From: Candidatus Pelagibacter sp.
GTDB taxonomy: Bacteria > Pseudomonadota > Alphaproteobacteria > Pelagibacterales > Pelagibacteraceae
DNA: 10,299 bases
NCBI GenBank assembly: GCA_028097945.1
Contig: JAOHFJ010000020.1
Coordinates: forward strand, 1 to 10,299
Direction: 5' to 3'
Below the pieces are notes generated by a model that did not search any database, had not been told where the DNA came from, and saw only the letters and a list, made by a program, of their open reading frames with translations. Position 1 is the stretch's first letter; each line of letters starts with the position of its first letter. Below, piece by piece: positions 1 through 8,369 of the stretch. Position numbers and translations under genes: made by a program.

Positions 1-1
1 A

Positions 2-673
2 GTTATCTCTTTTAAAAGACTCGTCTCAAATAATTTTTCTAATAAACATTTAATAATATTTGGAACAAATAAATTGGATATTGCAACGGGTAATTTTTAT
101 AACAGCATGTTAGTTGTAAATAACAACTTTGATATTGTTAAAAGTTACAACAAAAGGAAACTAGTTCCTTTTGGAGAGTTTTTGCCTTTTGAAAATATGC
201 TAAGTAAATTTGGTTTTAAGAAAATTACTGAAGGGCATGGATCTTATTTAAGAGGTCAAGACGAGAATAATCTTGTAATTGAAAAACTAAATATTTTACC
301 ATTAATTTGTTATGAAGTTATTTTTACAGACTTGATCCAAAAGTCTGATGAAAAAACTAATCTTTTAGTTAATATTTCGGAAGACGGCTGGTTTGGTAAA
401 TCTATAGGGCCAGACCAGCATTTTGCTAAATCAATTTTTAGAGCCATAGAAAATAATACTTTTTTACTGAGATCAGCTAATCGCGGAATAAGCGCAATAA
501 TTGATAATAAGGGTAATATAATTAAAAAAATAAACAGAAATGAGGCTGGAAGTATAGAATTTGAAGTTCCGTTAATAAAATCGAATAAGATTAAAAATGA
601 TTTGATCTTTTTTGCACTTTTAATTACATATCTTTTTATCTTTTTAATTTACAGGAAACATAATGCAAAATAA
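2..673 (+). CDS. lnt: Apolipoprotein N-acyltransferase, C-terminal part (5' end outside window)
   Basis: Lnt adds the third acyl chain to the N-terminal cysteine of lipoproteins, using phospholipid as donor, in the inner membrane of Gram-negative bacteria. The frame is open from base 2 with no convincing start, so this is the 3' part of a gene that normally encodes about 500 residues. What remains is the second half of the nitrilase-fold catalytic domain. It shows the Y-x-K-x-x-LVPFGE block, whose lysine (codon 152-154) matches the family's catalytic lysine, and LICYE, whose cysteine (codon 308-310) matches the nucleophile. It also shows EDGWFG followed by GPDQHF, and RSANRGIS near the end of the domain. 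The catalytic Glu of the triad would lie upstream. The protein ends with one hydrophobic helix (about bases 600-655) and a short basic tail, as Lnt proteins do. Its last 11 bases overlap metK. Family assignment is secure. Confidence 0.95.
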   Translation, partial: VISFKRLVSNNFSNKHLIIFGTNKLDIATGNFYNSMLVVNNNFDIVKSYNKRKLVPFGEFLPFENMLSKFGFKKITEGHGSYLRGQDENNLVIEKLNILPLICYEVIFTDLIQKSDEKTNLLVNISEDGWFGKSIGPDQHFAKSIFRAIENNTFLLRSANRGISAIIDNKGNIIKKINRNEAGSIEFEVPLIKSNKIKNDLIFFALLITYLFIFLIYRKHNAK

Positions 674-1826
674 CAAATACTTATTTACAAGCGAGTCGGT
701 TTCTGAGGGACACCCAGATAAAGTTTGTGACAGAATTTCAGATATGGTTGTCGACTCTTATTTATCAAAAGATCCTGTTTCAAGAGTGGCTTGTGAAACA
801 CTAACAACTACTAATAAGGTTGTTCTTGCTGGAGAAACAAGAGGACCGAAAATTGATAAAGAAGAACTAATTTCTAAAGTCAAAGATTGTATTAAGGATA
901 TCGGATATGATCAGGACGGTTTTAGTTGGAAAACTGTAAATATTGAAACTTTTCTTCATGAACAATCAGCAGATATAGCTATGGGTGTAGATTCAAAAAA
1001 TAACAAAGACGAAGGAGCTGGAGATCAAGGTATCATGTTTGGATATGCTTGCAATGAAACAGATGAATTAATGCCAGCACCCATACACTATTCTCATAAA
1101 ATTTTAAGACTAATGGCAGAAGATAGAAAAAAAGGAACTTTAAAAGGTATTGAACCAGACTCGAAAAGCCAAGTTACAATGTTGTATGAAAATGAAAAAC
1201 CTGTAAAAGTAACTTCTGTTGTGATTTCAACTCAACACTCTAAAGACCTAAATCAAGAAAAAGTACGAGAGTCAATAATTCCTTATATAAAAAAATCAAT
1301 TCCTGAAAATCTTTTAACAGATCTTAACCCTAAAGAAATTTATATAAATCCTACTGGTCAATTTATAATCGGTGGACCAGATGGTGACACGGGATTAACT
1401 GGAAGAAAAATAATTGTCGATACTTACGGAGGAGCAGCTCCACATGGTGGGGGAGCATTCTCAGGTAAAGATCCTACAAAAGTAGACAGATCAGCAGCTT
1501 ATGCTTCAAGATATTTAGCAAAAAATATTGTAGCAGCTGGAGTTTCAGAAAAGTGCTTAATTCAGTTAGCATATGCAATAGGAGTATCTAAACCTTTATC
1601 AATCTTTGTAAAATTAGCCAGCGGCGATGAGTCAAAAGTTATTAAAGTGAAAAAATTAATAGAGGACAATTTTAACTTGTCTCCTAGGGGAATTAGAGAA
1701 ATGTTAAAACTCAACAATCCTATTTATGAAATCACGTCTGCTTACGGTCATTTTGGCAGGAAGCCCACTGATAAGGGTGAATTTACTTGGGAAAAGACAG
1801 ATAAAATAGATTTATTTAAACTGTAA
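663..1826 (+). CDS. metK: S-adenosylmethionine synthetase
   Basis: MetK makes S-adenosylmethionine from methionine and ATP in the cytoplasm, releasing phosphate and pyrophosphate; it works as a dimer or tetramer. The 387 residues match the usual full length of about 380-400. Signature motifs are all present: SEGHPDK near the N-terminus (residues 14-20, ATP contact), GAGDQG (118-123, methionine/ATP loop), GDTGLTGRK (241-249), GGGAFSGKD (262-270, phosphate-binding loop) and SAYGHFGR near the C-terminus. The start at 663 has a good AGGA ribosome-binding site at 653-656 with a 6-base spacer and overlaps the lnt stop by 11 bases, implying co-transcription with lnt. In many alphaproteobacteria an HTH regulator sits between lnt and metK and trmB follows metK; neither is here. 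No SAM riboswitch can sit directly upstream because that sequence is lnt coding. Confidence 0.98.
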   Translation: MQNNKYLFTSESVSEGHPDKVCDRISDMVVDSYLSKDPVSRVACETLTTTNKVVLAGETRGPKIDKEELISKVKDCIKDIGYDQDGFSWKTVNIETFLHEQSADIAMGVDSKNNKDEGAGDQGIMFGYACNETDELMPAPIHYSHKILRLMAEDRKKGTLKGIEPDSKSQVTMLYENEKPVKVTSVVISTQHSKDLNQEKVRESIIPYIKKSIPENLLTDLNPKEIYINPTGQFIIGGPDGDTGLTGRKIIVDTYGGAAPHGGGAFSGKDPTKVDRSAAYASRYLAKNIVAAGVSEKCLIQLAYAIGVSKPLSIFVKLASGDESKVIKVKKLIEDNFNLSPRGIREMLKLNNPIYEITSAYGHFGRKPTDKGEFTWEKTDKIDLFKL

Positions 1827-1828
1827 AC

Positions 1829-1857
1829 TTGAAAAAACCACAATTTTCTTCTAGAAA
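1829..1857 (+). promoter_or_regulatory. Weak candidate sigma-70 promoter for the nusA operon
   Basis: TTGAAA at 1829-1834 and TAGAAA at 1852-1857 are separated by 17 bases, in the gap just after the metK stop. The -35 box is close to consensus but the -10 box is poor. In such AT-rich DNA this arrangement arises easily by chance. If it is real, the transcript would begin upstream of the hairpin at 1881-1905 and carry it as a leader. This is inference only. Confidence 0.22.
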
Positions 1858-1880
1858 TTAATAAATAACTGAACTTTCAT

Positions 1881-1905
1881 AATGGGCTTTAGCCCATTTT
1901 TTTTT
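1881..1905 (+). terminator. Intrinsic-terminator-like hairpin between metK and nusA (possible leader attenuator)
   Basis: AATGGGC (1881-1887) pairs perfectly with GCCCATT (1892-1898) around a TTTA loop, and T residues run unbroken from 1897 to 1905. This has the form of a Rho-independent terminator and is the only GC-rich stem in a very AT-rich gap. It lies 54 bases after the metK stop. The T-run ends immediately before the AGGG (1906-1909) that looks like the nusA ribosome-binding site. It could end the lnt-metK transcript, let partial read-through into nusA, or be a leader hairpin. In many proteobacteria a similar GGGC/GCCC hairpin with a T-run lies just upstream of rimP, at the head of the rimP-nusA operon; here rimP is missing and the hairpin abuts nusA. 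Confidence 0.8.
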
Positions 1906-1917
1906 AGGGATAATAAA

Positions 1918-3468
1918 ATGTTAAATAGAGGATTAGACAAATTAGAACTTTTAAGAATAGTAGAAGCGGTTGCTAATGAAAAATCTATTGATAAAGAACT
2001 TGTAATTGGCTCAATGGAAAGTGCTATTCAAAAAGCAGCACTCACCAAATTTGGTAACGACAACAACATTGAAGTTATTATTGATAGAGAAAGTGGAGAT
2101 ATCAAAATTCAAAAAGTATTAGATGTTGTTGAAAAAGTTGAAGACTCTGCAAGAGAAATTACTCTTGAAGATGCGAAAAAAAATAATCCTAAAAATAAAG
2201 ATGTAAAAGTAGGTGAAAAAATCTTTGAAGAATTACCACAAATAGACTTTGGCCGTATCGCTGCACAGAGCGCCAAACAAGTAATAAGCAGCAGAGTAAG
2301 GGAGGCAGAAAAAAATAGACAGTATGAAGATTTTATAGACAAACAAGGTCAGATACTGAGCGGAATAATAAAAAGATTAGAATATGGAAACGTGATAATG
2401 GACTTGGGAAAAGCTGAAGGAGTAATAAAAAAAGATGAACTAATTCCACGAGAAATATTAAAAACCGGAGATAGAGTCAAAGCTTATTGTTATGAAGTAA
2501 GAAAAGAATTAAAAGGCCATCAAATATTTTTATCAAGGGCACATCCACAATTTCTTGCTAAATTATTTTTTCAAGAGGTTCCAGAAATATATGAAGGAAC
2601 CATAGAAATTAAATCTGTAGCTCGAGATCCAGGAAGCAGAGCTAAAATTTGTGTACATTCACAAGATTCATCAATAGATCCAGTTGGTGCTTGCGTTGGT
2701 ATGAGAGGTAGTAGAGTGCAAACCATAGTAAATGAACTACATGGTGAAAAAATTGATATTATAAAATGGACGGAAGATCTTCCAACATTAATTTCAGAGT
2801 CTCTATCTCCAGCAGAAATTCAAAGAGTATTAATAGATCAAGATAACAAAAGAATTGATATAATTTTAACAGAAGAAAATTTAAGCAAAGCAATTGGTAG
2901 AAGGGGTCAAAATGTGAGATTAGCCTCTAAGCTAACAAACTATGAAATAGATATTCTTACAGACAAAGAAGATTCTGAAAGAAGACAAGCTGAGTTTAAG
3001 GATAGAACAGAGACTTTAATTAAAAATTTAGAGGTAGATGAAACGTTAGGTCAGCTTTTAGTATCTGAGGGATTCATATCTATAGATGAAATAGCTCAAT
3101 CCAACCCAGAAGATATTTCTAAAATTGATGCAATTGATGAGGAAACAGCAGAAGAATTAATTAATAGATCAAAAGAAAATCTTATTAAGGAAAAAGAGGC
3201 AGTCGCACTCAAGTTAAAAGAGTTAGGTGTTGAAGAAAAATTAATAAACCTTAAAGGTATGACACAAGGAATGTTAGTAATATTAGGTCAAAAAAATATA
3301 AAAAAGCTTAGTGATTTTGCTGATCTATCATCAGATGAACTAATTGGTGGATATGATGAGATTAAAGGAAAAAAAATTAGAATTGATGGTTACCTTGAAG
3401 AATTTTCGCTTTCAAGAAAAGAAGCTGATGATTTGATAATGTCAGCTAGAGAGATAGCGTACAAGTAA
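1918..3468 (+). CDS. nusA: Transcription termination/antitermination factor NusA
   Basis: NusA binds RNA polymerase and nascent RNA and modulates pausing, termination and antitermination, including on rRNA operons. From the ATG at 1918 the protein is 516 residues. The N-terminal polymerase-binding domain covers roughly residues 1-140. The S1 domain (about 144-208) has RxDPGSRAK-type sequence just after it (236-243). KH1 carries GMRG (261-264) and KH2 carries GRRGQNVRLAS (327-337). Two acidic helix-hairpin-helix repeats follow (about 368-425 and 440-516). The second repeat contains a short insertion and the LSRKEADDLIMSAR ending typical of alphaproteobacterial NusA. The start at 1918 is preferred over an in-frame ATG at 1882 because AGGG at 1906-1909 is well spaced. 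The 1882 start would also add 12 residues encoded by the terminator-like hairpin and T-run, which have no counterpart in the family. The infB start follows 4 bases after the stop, with no ylxR gene between. Confidence 0.97.
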   Translation: MLNRGLDKLELLRIVEAVANEKSIDKELVIGSMESAIQKAALTKFGNDNNIEVIIDRESGDIKIQKVLDVVEKVEDSAREITLEDAKKNNPKNKDVKVGEKIFEELPQIDFGRIAAQSAKQVISSRVREAEKNRQYEDFIDKQGQILSGIIKRLEYGNVIMDLGKAEGVIKKDELIPREILKTGDRVKAYCYEVRKELKGHQIFLSRAHPQFLAKLFFQEVPEIYEGTIEIKSVARDPGSRAKICVHSQDSSIDPVGACVGMRGSRVQTIVNELHGEKIDIIKWTEDLPTLISESLSPAEIQRVLIDQDNKRIDIILTEENLSKAIGRRGQNVRLASKLTNYEIDILTDKEDSERRQAEFKDRTETLIKNLEVDETLGQLLVSEGFISIDEIAQSNPEDISKIDAIDEETAEELINRSKENLIKEKEAVALKLKELGVEEKLINLKGMTQGMLVILGQKNIKKLSDFADLSSDELIGGYDEIKGKKIRIDGYLEEFSLSRKEADDLIMSAREIAYK

Positions 3469-3472
3469 TGTT

Positions 3473-5653
3473 ATGGATAAAGATAAAAAAAAAACACTTA
3501 CTATTTCATCTGATTTAAAAAAGAAAATTGACACCAGCTCTATTTCCACATCCGGTAAAAAATCTTTTTCAGTAGAAAAAAAAAAGCCTTTTAGATCAAA
3601 TAAATCACAAAATAAGACATCATCTTTACCAAATATAAATTTTAATAATGAACCAAAAAAAAAGAACTTTGCAAGAAAGTTTGTGGAGGAAAAAGCAACT
3701 AAAGATTTTATAAAAAAAGATAATAAACCAACTGGAAAAAGTAAATTAAAATTAAAGGGTCCAGTAGACAAGCGTGATTTTAAATTAACTGTTTCAAGGG
3801 CTTTAAATGTTGAAGAAATTGAGATTAAGCAAAGAAGTTTAGCATCAGTAAAACGTGCCAGATTAAAGGAAAAGAAAAAACCAGAAGGAGAAGAAAAGAA
3901 GGAATTTAAAAAAGTTATTAAAGAGGTAAAAATTCCAGAACAAATTACTATTCAAGAACTTTCAAATAGAATGGCAGAAAAATCAAGTGATATTATAAAG
4001 TTTTTATTCAATATGAAAGTTGTGGCAACGATTAATCATAATATCGATAAAGATACAGCGGAGTATATTGTAAAAGAGTTTGGTCATAAGCCAATTTTAG
4101 AGGAAAAGCTATCGATAGAAAAAAGTAAATCTAAAGCAAAGTTTGAGGGAGTTGTTAAAAGCAGACCACCAGTAGTTACTATTATGGGCCACGTAGATCA
4201 TGGAAAAACTTCATTATTAGACTCGTTACGAGAGTCAAATGTAGTATCAGGAGAACATGGAGGAATTACTCAACACATTGGAGCATATCAGGTTAAGACT
4301 GAGAATAACAAATTAATTACTTTTATTGATACACCAGGTCACGCAGCATTCACTGAAATGAGGGCCAGAGGTTCTAAAATAACAGATATAGTAGTTTTAG
4401 TAGTAGCAGCAGATGATGGAATTAAACCACAAACAGTTGAAGCAATTAAACATGCAAAGGCAGCTAAAGTGCCAATAATTGTGGCAATTAATAAATGTGA
4501 TTTACCAGAAAAAAATATAAGTAAAATTAAAAATGAAATGATGCAATATGAACTTATCGCAGAAGATTTGAGCGGAGATACTTTATTTGTTGAAGTTTCA
4601 GCATTAAAAAAAATTAATTTAGACAAACTGAAGGAGTCTATTCTTTTACAATCTGAGATCTTAGATTTAAAAGCATCTTTTAGTGATAAAGCAAGAGGCG
4701 TGGTTATAGAGTCGAAAATAGATAAAGGTAAAGGGCCCGTATCTACAATTTTAATTAGCAATGGAAAATTAAAAAGAGGAGATTATTTTATATGTGGAGA
4801 TACATGGGGAAAAATAAGAGCTATGATAGACTATGAAGGTAAAATGGTAAACGAAGCTTTACCTTCTATGCCCGTTGAGATTCTTGGTATGAACAATTCA
4901 GCTAGCGCTGGAGCTGAATTTGTCGTGACCGATGATGAAGATGAAGCTAAAGAATTATCTGAATTAAAAAGAAATAATACAGCTCAAAATAAAGTTTTAG
5001 CAAAAGATAAAACAACTTTATTTGAAGACGTTAAGGATAAAGATGAACTCAATATTATTATCAAGTCTGACGTACAGGGTTCAAGTGAAGCATTAAAAAT
5101 GGCAATAAATAAGATTGAACACAAAGAAGTACAGTCAAAAATTATTTTATCTGATATTGGAATGATTAATGAAACGGATGTATCTTTAGCTAAGGCATCT
5201 AATGCAATTTTATTAGGTTTTAATGTAAAACCAAACAGAGAAGCAAAAAAACTAGCAGAAGAGCAAAAAGTTGATATCAAATATTTTAATATTATATATG
5301 AGGCCCTAGAACACGTTGAAAAGTCCCTATCTGGACTTTTGGAGCCTGATATCAAAGAGACTGTTCTTGGGTCCGCAGAAATTCAAAAAATATTTAAAGT
5401 TTCAACAGCAGGAAAAATTGCTGGCTCAAAAGTTATAAGCGGTGAAATAAAAAGTAAATCAAAAGCTAGGATTATTAGAGATGGAGTAGTTGTGTACAGT
5501 GGTGAAATTTCGTCTATCTTCAGAGAAAAAAATCAAGTTAAAGAAGTGGGGACTGGTTTAGAATGTGGTATAAGTATAAAAGATTTTTTAGATTTTAAAG
5601 AAAAAGATGTAATAGAGTCTTATCTTGCAGAGGAAATACAAAGATCGATTTAA
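3473..5653 (+). CDS. infB: Translation initiation factor IF-2
   Basis: IF-2 is the GTPase that brings initiator fMet-tRNA to the 30S subunit and promotes 50S joining. At 726 residues it is compact (E. coli IF-2 is 890); the shortening is in the N-terminal region. Residues 1-150 are lysine-rich and low in complexity, with a segment RQRSLA-like (120-124) that is characteristic of alphaproteobacterial IF-2. The IF2_N domain is at about 155-205. All G motifs are intact: GHVDHGKT (239-246), GGITQHIG (263-270), DTPGH (286-290), NKCD (340-343) and SAL (376-378). Domain II, domain III and the fMet-tRNA-binding C-terminal barrel follow and appear complete. The start lies 4 bases after the nusA stop with no clear Shine-Dalgarno sequence, so translational coupling to nusA is likely. 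The rbfA ATG follows the TAA stop directly, with no bases between. Confidence 0.97.
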   Translation: MDKDKKKTLTISSDLKKKIDTSSISTSGKKSFSVEKKKPFRSNKSQNKTSSLPNINFNNEPKKKNFARKFVEEKATKDFIKKDNKPTGKSKLKLKGPVDKRDFKLTVSRALNVEEIEIKQRSLASVKRARLKEKKKPEGEEKKEFKKVIKEVKIPEQITIQELSNRMAEKSSDIIKFLFNMKVVATINHNIDKDTAEYIVKEFGHKPILEEKLSIEKSKSKAKFEGVVKSRPPVVTIMGHVDHGKTSLLDSLRESNVVSGEHGGITQHIGAYQVKTENNKLITFIDTPGHAAFTEMRARGSKITDIVVLVVAADDGIKPQTVEAIKHAKAAKVPIIVAINKCDLPEKNISKIKNEMMQYELIAEDLSGDTLFVEVSALKKINLDKLKESILLQSEILDLKASFSDKARGVVIESKIDKGKGPVSTILISNGKLKRGDYFICGDTWGKIRAMIDYEGKMVNEALPSMPVEILGMNNSASAGAEFVVTDDEDEAKELSELKRNNTAQNKVLAKDKTTLFEDVKDKDELNIIIKSDVQGSSEALKMAINKIEHKEVQSKIILSDIGMINETDVSLAKASNAILLGFNVKPNREAKKLAEEQKVDIKYFNIIYEALEHVEKSLSGLLEPDIKETVLGSAEIQKIFKVSTAGKIAGSKVISGEIKSKSKARIIRDGVVVYSGEISSIFREKNQVKEVGTGLECGISIKDFLDFKEKDVIESYLAEEIQRSI

Positions 5654-6055
5654 ATGTCTAGCAATCAAACATCACAAAGAGCATATAGCCAAAGACAACT
5701 GAGAGTTGGTGAACTGGTAAAACAAAATCTTGGAGAGTTGTTTATAAGAAATGAGGCGAAAATACCTTCAATTAACTCAAAGTTAGTGACAGTAACAGAA
5801 GTTAGAATGACACCAGATTTGAAGACAGCAAGGGTATACATAATTCCCCTTGGAGGCGTTGATACCAAGGAAACAGTTAGGATCTTGACGGAGAACTCAC
5901 ATCTTGTTAGAAGAGCTTTATCTAAAAGGCTTGATATTAAGTTTCTTCCTAAACTCACTTTTGTAGAAGATAACTCATTTGAATATGCTGAAAAGATTGA
6001 AAAGATAATAAAAAAAAACAAAGAGAATGATAAAGAAAAAAAAAGATACAATTAA
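5654..6055 (+). CDS. rbfA: Ribosome-binding factor A
   Basis: RbfA is a small KH-fold protein that binds the 30S subunit near 16S helix 1 and the neck and assists late 30S maturation. The 133-residue product fits the family (about 110-135). Recognisable features are the N-terminal RQLRVGELVKQNL helix (14-26), VTEVRMTPDLKTARVYI (47-63, the conserved core strand and turn) and the LVRRALSKRL helix region (84-93), ending in a lysine-rich tail (about 116-133). The ATG directly follows the infB stop without a Shine-Dalgarno sequence, suggesting coupled translation. The last 29 bases overlap rpsO in the +1 frame, and this overlap encodes the end of the basic tail. In the common alphaproteobacterial arrangement truB lies between rbfA and rpsO; it is absent here. 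Confidence 0.95.
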   Translation: MSSNQTSQRAYSQRQLRVGELVKQNLGELFIRNEAKIPSINSKLVTVTEVRMTPDLKTARVYIIPLGGVDTKETVRILTENSHLVRRALSKRLDIKFLPKLTFVEDNSFEYAEKIEKIIKKNKENDKEKKRYN

Positions 6056-6287
6056 ATCTCTAGCCTTGCACGGTAAAGACGTTGGCTCAACGGAAGTCCA
6101 AATAGGTCTGCTTACAGATAAAATAATAAAACTATCTGAGCATTTTAAAAAATTTAAAAAGGATAAACATTCAACTTTAGGTTTAACTAAATCAGTGAAT
6201 AAAAGAAAAAAACTTCTTACTTACCTTAAAAAGAAAAATGTTGTGTCCTATCAAAAAGTTATAAAACAACTAAATTTAAGGAAATAA
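6027..6287 (+). CDS. rpsO: 30S ribosomal protein S15
   Basis: S15 is a primary 16S-binding protein that nucleates assembly of the central domain of the 30S subunit and forms a bridge to 50S. The 86 residues are close to the usual 88-89. The family core is clear: [14 protein letters not shown] (20-33), [12 protein letters not shown] (38-49), [14 protein letters not shown] (58-71) and a C-terminal ending LNLRK. The His, Asp and Ser that contact the three-way junction in 16S rRNA appear as H39, D46 and S49. The widely conserved Arg-Arg that follows (HSRRGL) is replaced by Thr-Leu (T50, L51). The ATG at 6027 gives the expected N-terminal helix, so the 29-base overlap with rbfA is needed for a full-length protein. 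The stop shares one base with the pnp start (TAATG). Confidence 0.95.
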   Translation: MIKKKKDTIKSLALHGKDVGSTEVQIGLLTDKIIKLSEHFKKFKKDKHSTLGLTKSVNKRKKLLTYLKKKNVVSYQKVIKQLNLRK

Positions 6288-8359
6288 TGTTTAAAATACA
6301 TAAAGAAGAGTTAGAAGTTAATGGTAAAAAATTAACTCTAGAGACAGGAAAAGTAGCTCGTCAAGCTGATGGAGCTATAATAGCCACATTAGGTGAAACA
6401 GTAGTAATAGCGACTGTTGTTGGAGCAAAAAAATTAAATGATGGGCAAGATTATTTTCCATTGTCAGTAAATTACCAAGAAAAATATTATGCAGCCGGTA
6501 AAATTCCGGGTGGATATTTTAAAAGAGAGGCCAGACCTACAGAAGCTGAAACTTTGATTTCAAGATTGATAGATAGACCTATTAGACCTCTGTTTCCTTC
6601 AAGCTTCTTAAATGAAGTACAATTATTACCAACAGTTTTATCTTACGATGGAGAAAACCAACCTGATATATTATCTATGATTGCATCATCGGCAGCTTTG
6701 GCAATATCAGGATTACCTTTTCAAGGACCTATAGCCGCAAGTAGAGTTGGATATAAAGACGGCAAATATTTGCTTAACCCATCCATAGAAGAGCTAAAAG
6801 ATTCAGAATTAGATTTAGTCGTTGCGGGAACAAAGGATGCAGTTTTAATGGTTGAGTCCGAAACTTCGGGATTATCAGAAAAGATCATGTTAGACGCAGT
6901 AAAATTTGGACATGAGAAATTTATACCGATAATCGAAGCAATTGAAAAATTAGCTAAAAAAGCTGGAAAACCTAAATGGGAAGTTGAAGAGACAGACCAC
7001 TCTGAAGTTAAAAAAAAAATATCTGATAAATTTGAAAAGGGTTTAAGAAGTGCTTTTAAAGAAATCGATAAGAAAAAAAGATCTACAGCCATTTCTGAAA
7101 TAGAAACACAGTGCAAAGAAATGTTTATAGAAGACGAAAGTGTTACTGAAAACCAAGCAATGTCTCAATTAAAATCTCTTGAAAAAGATATTGTTAGGAC
7201 AGCAATTTTAAAAGACAAAAAAAGAATAGACGGAAGAGGTCTAGCTGATGTAAGACAAATCAAATGTGAAGTAGGTGTACTTCCAAGAACCCATGGGTCA
7301 GCCCTTTTCACAAGAGGAGAAACACAAGCTTTAGTAGTAACAACTCTTGGTATGTCAGATGATGAGCAAAGATTAGAAAGTCTTGAGGGAATGCAAAGAT
7401 CTGGCTTTATGCTACATTATAATTTTCCACCTTTTTCAGTAGGAGAATGTGGAAGAATAGGAACTGGAAGAAGAGAGATCGGACATGGTAAACTAGCATG
7501 GAGAGCAATTAATTCTTCTTTACCGTCCAAAGAAAACTTTCCTTACACATTGAGAGTAGTTTCTGAAATAACTGAGTCAAACGGATCATCATCTATGGCC
7601 ACAGTTTGTGGAACCTCACTTTCACTGATGGATGCTGGAGTGCCAATAAAGGAACCAGTAGCTGGAATAGCGATGGGATTAATAAAAGAAGGTAAAGATT
7701 TTTCAGTTCTTTCCGATATTTTAGGAGATGAGGATCATTTAGGAGATATGGATTTTAAAGTTGCAGGCACTAAAGAAGGTATTACCTCTCTTCAAATGGA
7801 TATAAAGATAACAGGAATAACCTTTGAAATCATGGAAAAGGCATTAGACCAGGCAAAAAGTGGAAGAGAGCACATTCTTATTGAAATGAATAAAGCTATT
7901 AAAACATCGAGAAAAGAATTTTCAAAACACACACCTAAAATGGAAACGGTAAAAGTTGATAAAAAAGATATCGCTACCGTGATTGGTAAAGGTGGAGCAA
8001 CTATAAGAGAAATTGTTGAAACTTCAGGCGCAAAAGTTGATGTAAAAGATACGGGGGAAGTAACAGTTGCAGCACCAGACGAAGCCTCACGAAATAAAGC
8101 AATAGAATTTATTAAAAATTTAATTGCGAAACCAGAAATGGGAAAAATTTATAAAGGAAAGGTCGTGAAAATTATGGAGTTTGGAGCATTTGTAAACTTC
8201 TTGGGAAAACAAGATGGACTTGTTCATATTTCAGAATTAGCTGATAAAAGAGTAGCTAAAGTTGGCGATGTTGTTAAAGAAGGCGATGAGGTGTCAGTTA
8301 AAGTTGTTGGTTTCGATAGAGGTAAAGTTAAATTATCTATGAAACAAGCTTCAGCCTGA
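6287..8359 (+). CDS. pnp: Polyribonucleotide nucleotidyltransferase (PNPase)
   Basis: PNPase is the trimeric, phosphate-dependent 3'-5' exoribonuclease that degrades mRNA, sometimes within an RNase E degradosome. The product is 690 residues (E. coli about 711) with the full domain order. The first RNase PH domain (about 1-215) contains the FKREARPTE loop (78-86). An all-helical linker follows (about 235-305). The second RNase PH domain (about 310-540) contains [10 protein letters not shown] (392-401) and [11 protein letters not shown] (480-490), whose Asp481 and Asp487 correspond to the metal-binding catalytic aspartates. The KH domain carries [11 protein letters not shown] (566-576), and the S1 domain at about 620-688 contains FGAFV and DGLVHISEL. 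The start overlaps the rpsO stop by one base and has an AAGGA ribosome-binding site at 6278-6282. There is no intergenic space for the RNase III-cleaved leader hairpin known upstream of E. coli pnp. Confidence 0.98.
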   Translation: MFKIHKEELEVNGKKLTLETGKVARQADGAIIATLGETVVIATVVGAKKLNDGQDYFPLSVNYQEKYYAAGKIPGGYFKREARPTEAETLISRLIDRPIRPLFPSSFLNEVQLLPTVLSYDGENQPDILSMIASSAALAISGLPFQGPIAASRVGYKDGKYLLNPSIEELKDSELDLVVAGTKDAVLMVESETSGLSEKIMLDAVKFGHEKFIPIIEAIEKLAKKAGKPKWEVEETDHSEVKKKISDKFEKGLRSAFKEIDKKKRSTAISEIETQCKEMFIEDESVTENQAMSQLKSLEKDIVRTAILKDKKRIDGRGLADVRQIKCEVGVLPRTHGSALFTRGETQALVVTTLGMSDDEQRLESLEGMQRSGFMLHYNFPPFSVGECGRIGTGRREIGHGKLAWRAINSSLPSKENFPYTLRVVSEITESNGSSSMATVCGTSLSLMDAGVPIKEPVAGIAMGLIKEGKDFSVLSDILGDEDHLGDMDFKVAGTKEGITSLQMDIKITGITFEIMEKALDQAKSGREHILIEMNKAIKTSRKEFSKHTPKMETVKVDKKDIATVIGKGGATIREIVETSGAKVDVKDTGEVTVAAPDEASRNKAIEFIKNLIAKPEMGKIYKGKVVKIMEFGAFVNFLGKQDGLVHISELADKRVAKVGDVVKEGDEVSVKVVGFDRGKVKLSMKQASA

Positions 8360-8369
8360 ATAAAATCTA

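Noticed and set aside
602..662. Possible promoter or SAM riboswitch for metK
   Set aside because: The region is lnt coding sequence, hexamers such as TTGATC/TACATA match poorly, and no riboswitch-like paired structure was found.
1882..1917. In-frame upstream ATG at 1882 as an alternative NusA start
   Set aside because: It would encode 12 extra residues from the terminator-like hairpin and T-run, has no ribosome-binding site, and NusA homologues begin near the 1918 start.
2109..2342. Minus-strand open frame opposite nusA
   Set aside because: Low-complexity hydrophobic/serine-rich translation typical of the reverse complement of an AT-rich gene; lies wholly inside the well-supported nusA.
3466..3475. 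ATG at 3468 overlapping the nusA stop (TAATG) as the infB start
   Set aside because: It is in a different frame from IF-2; the in-frame start is the ATG at 3473.
3442..3771. Minus-strand open frame across the nusA/infB junction
   Set aside because: Phe-rich translation that mirrors the lysine-rich IF-2 N-terminus; no family resemblance.
4339..5355. Two minus-strand open frames opposite infB (4339-4761 and 4984-5355)
   Set aside because: Both are opposite conserved IF-2 domains and show no recognisable motif or start signal.
5665..6051. Minus-strand open frame almost co-extensive with rbfA
   Set aside because: The plus-strand RbfA is conserved and fits the operon; the reverse frame is Phe/Ser-rich and looks like a shadow.
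6721..7116. Minus-strand open frame opposite pnp
   Set aside because: Lies inside the PNPase linker and first RNase PH domain; no family resemblance.
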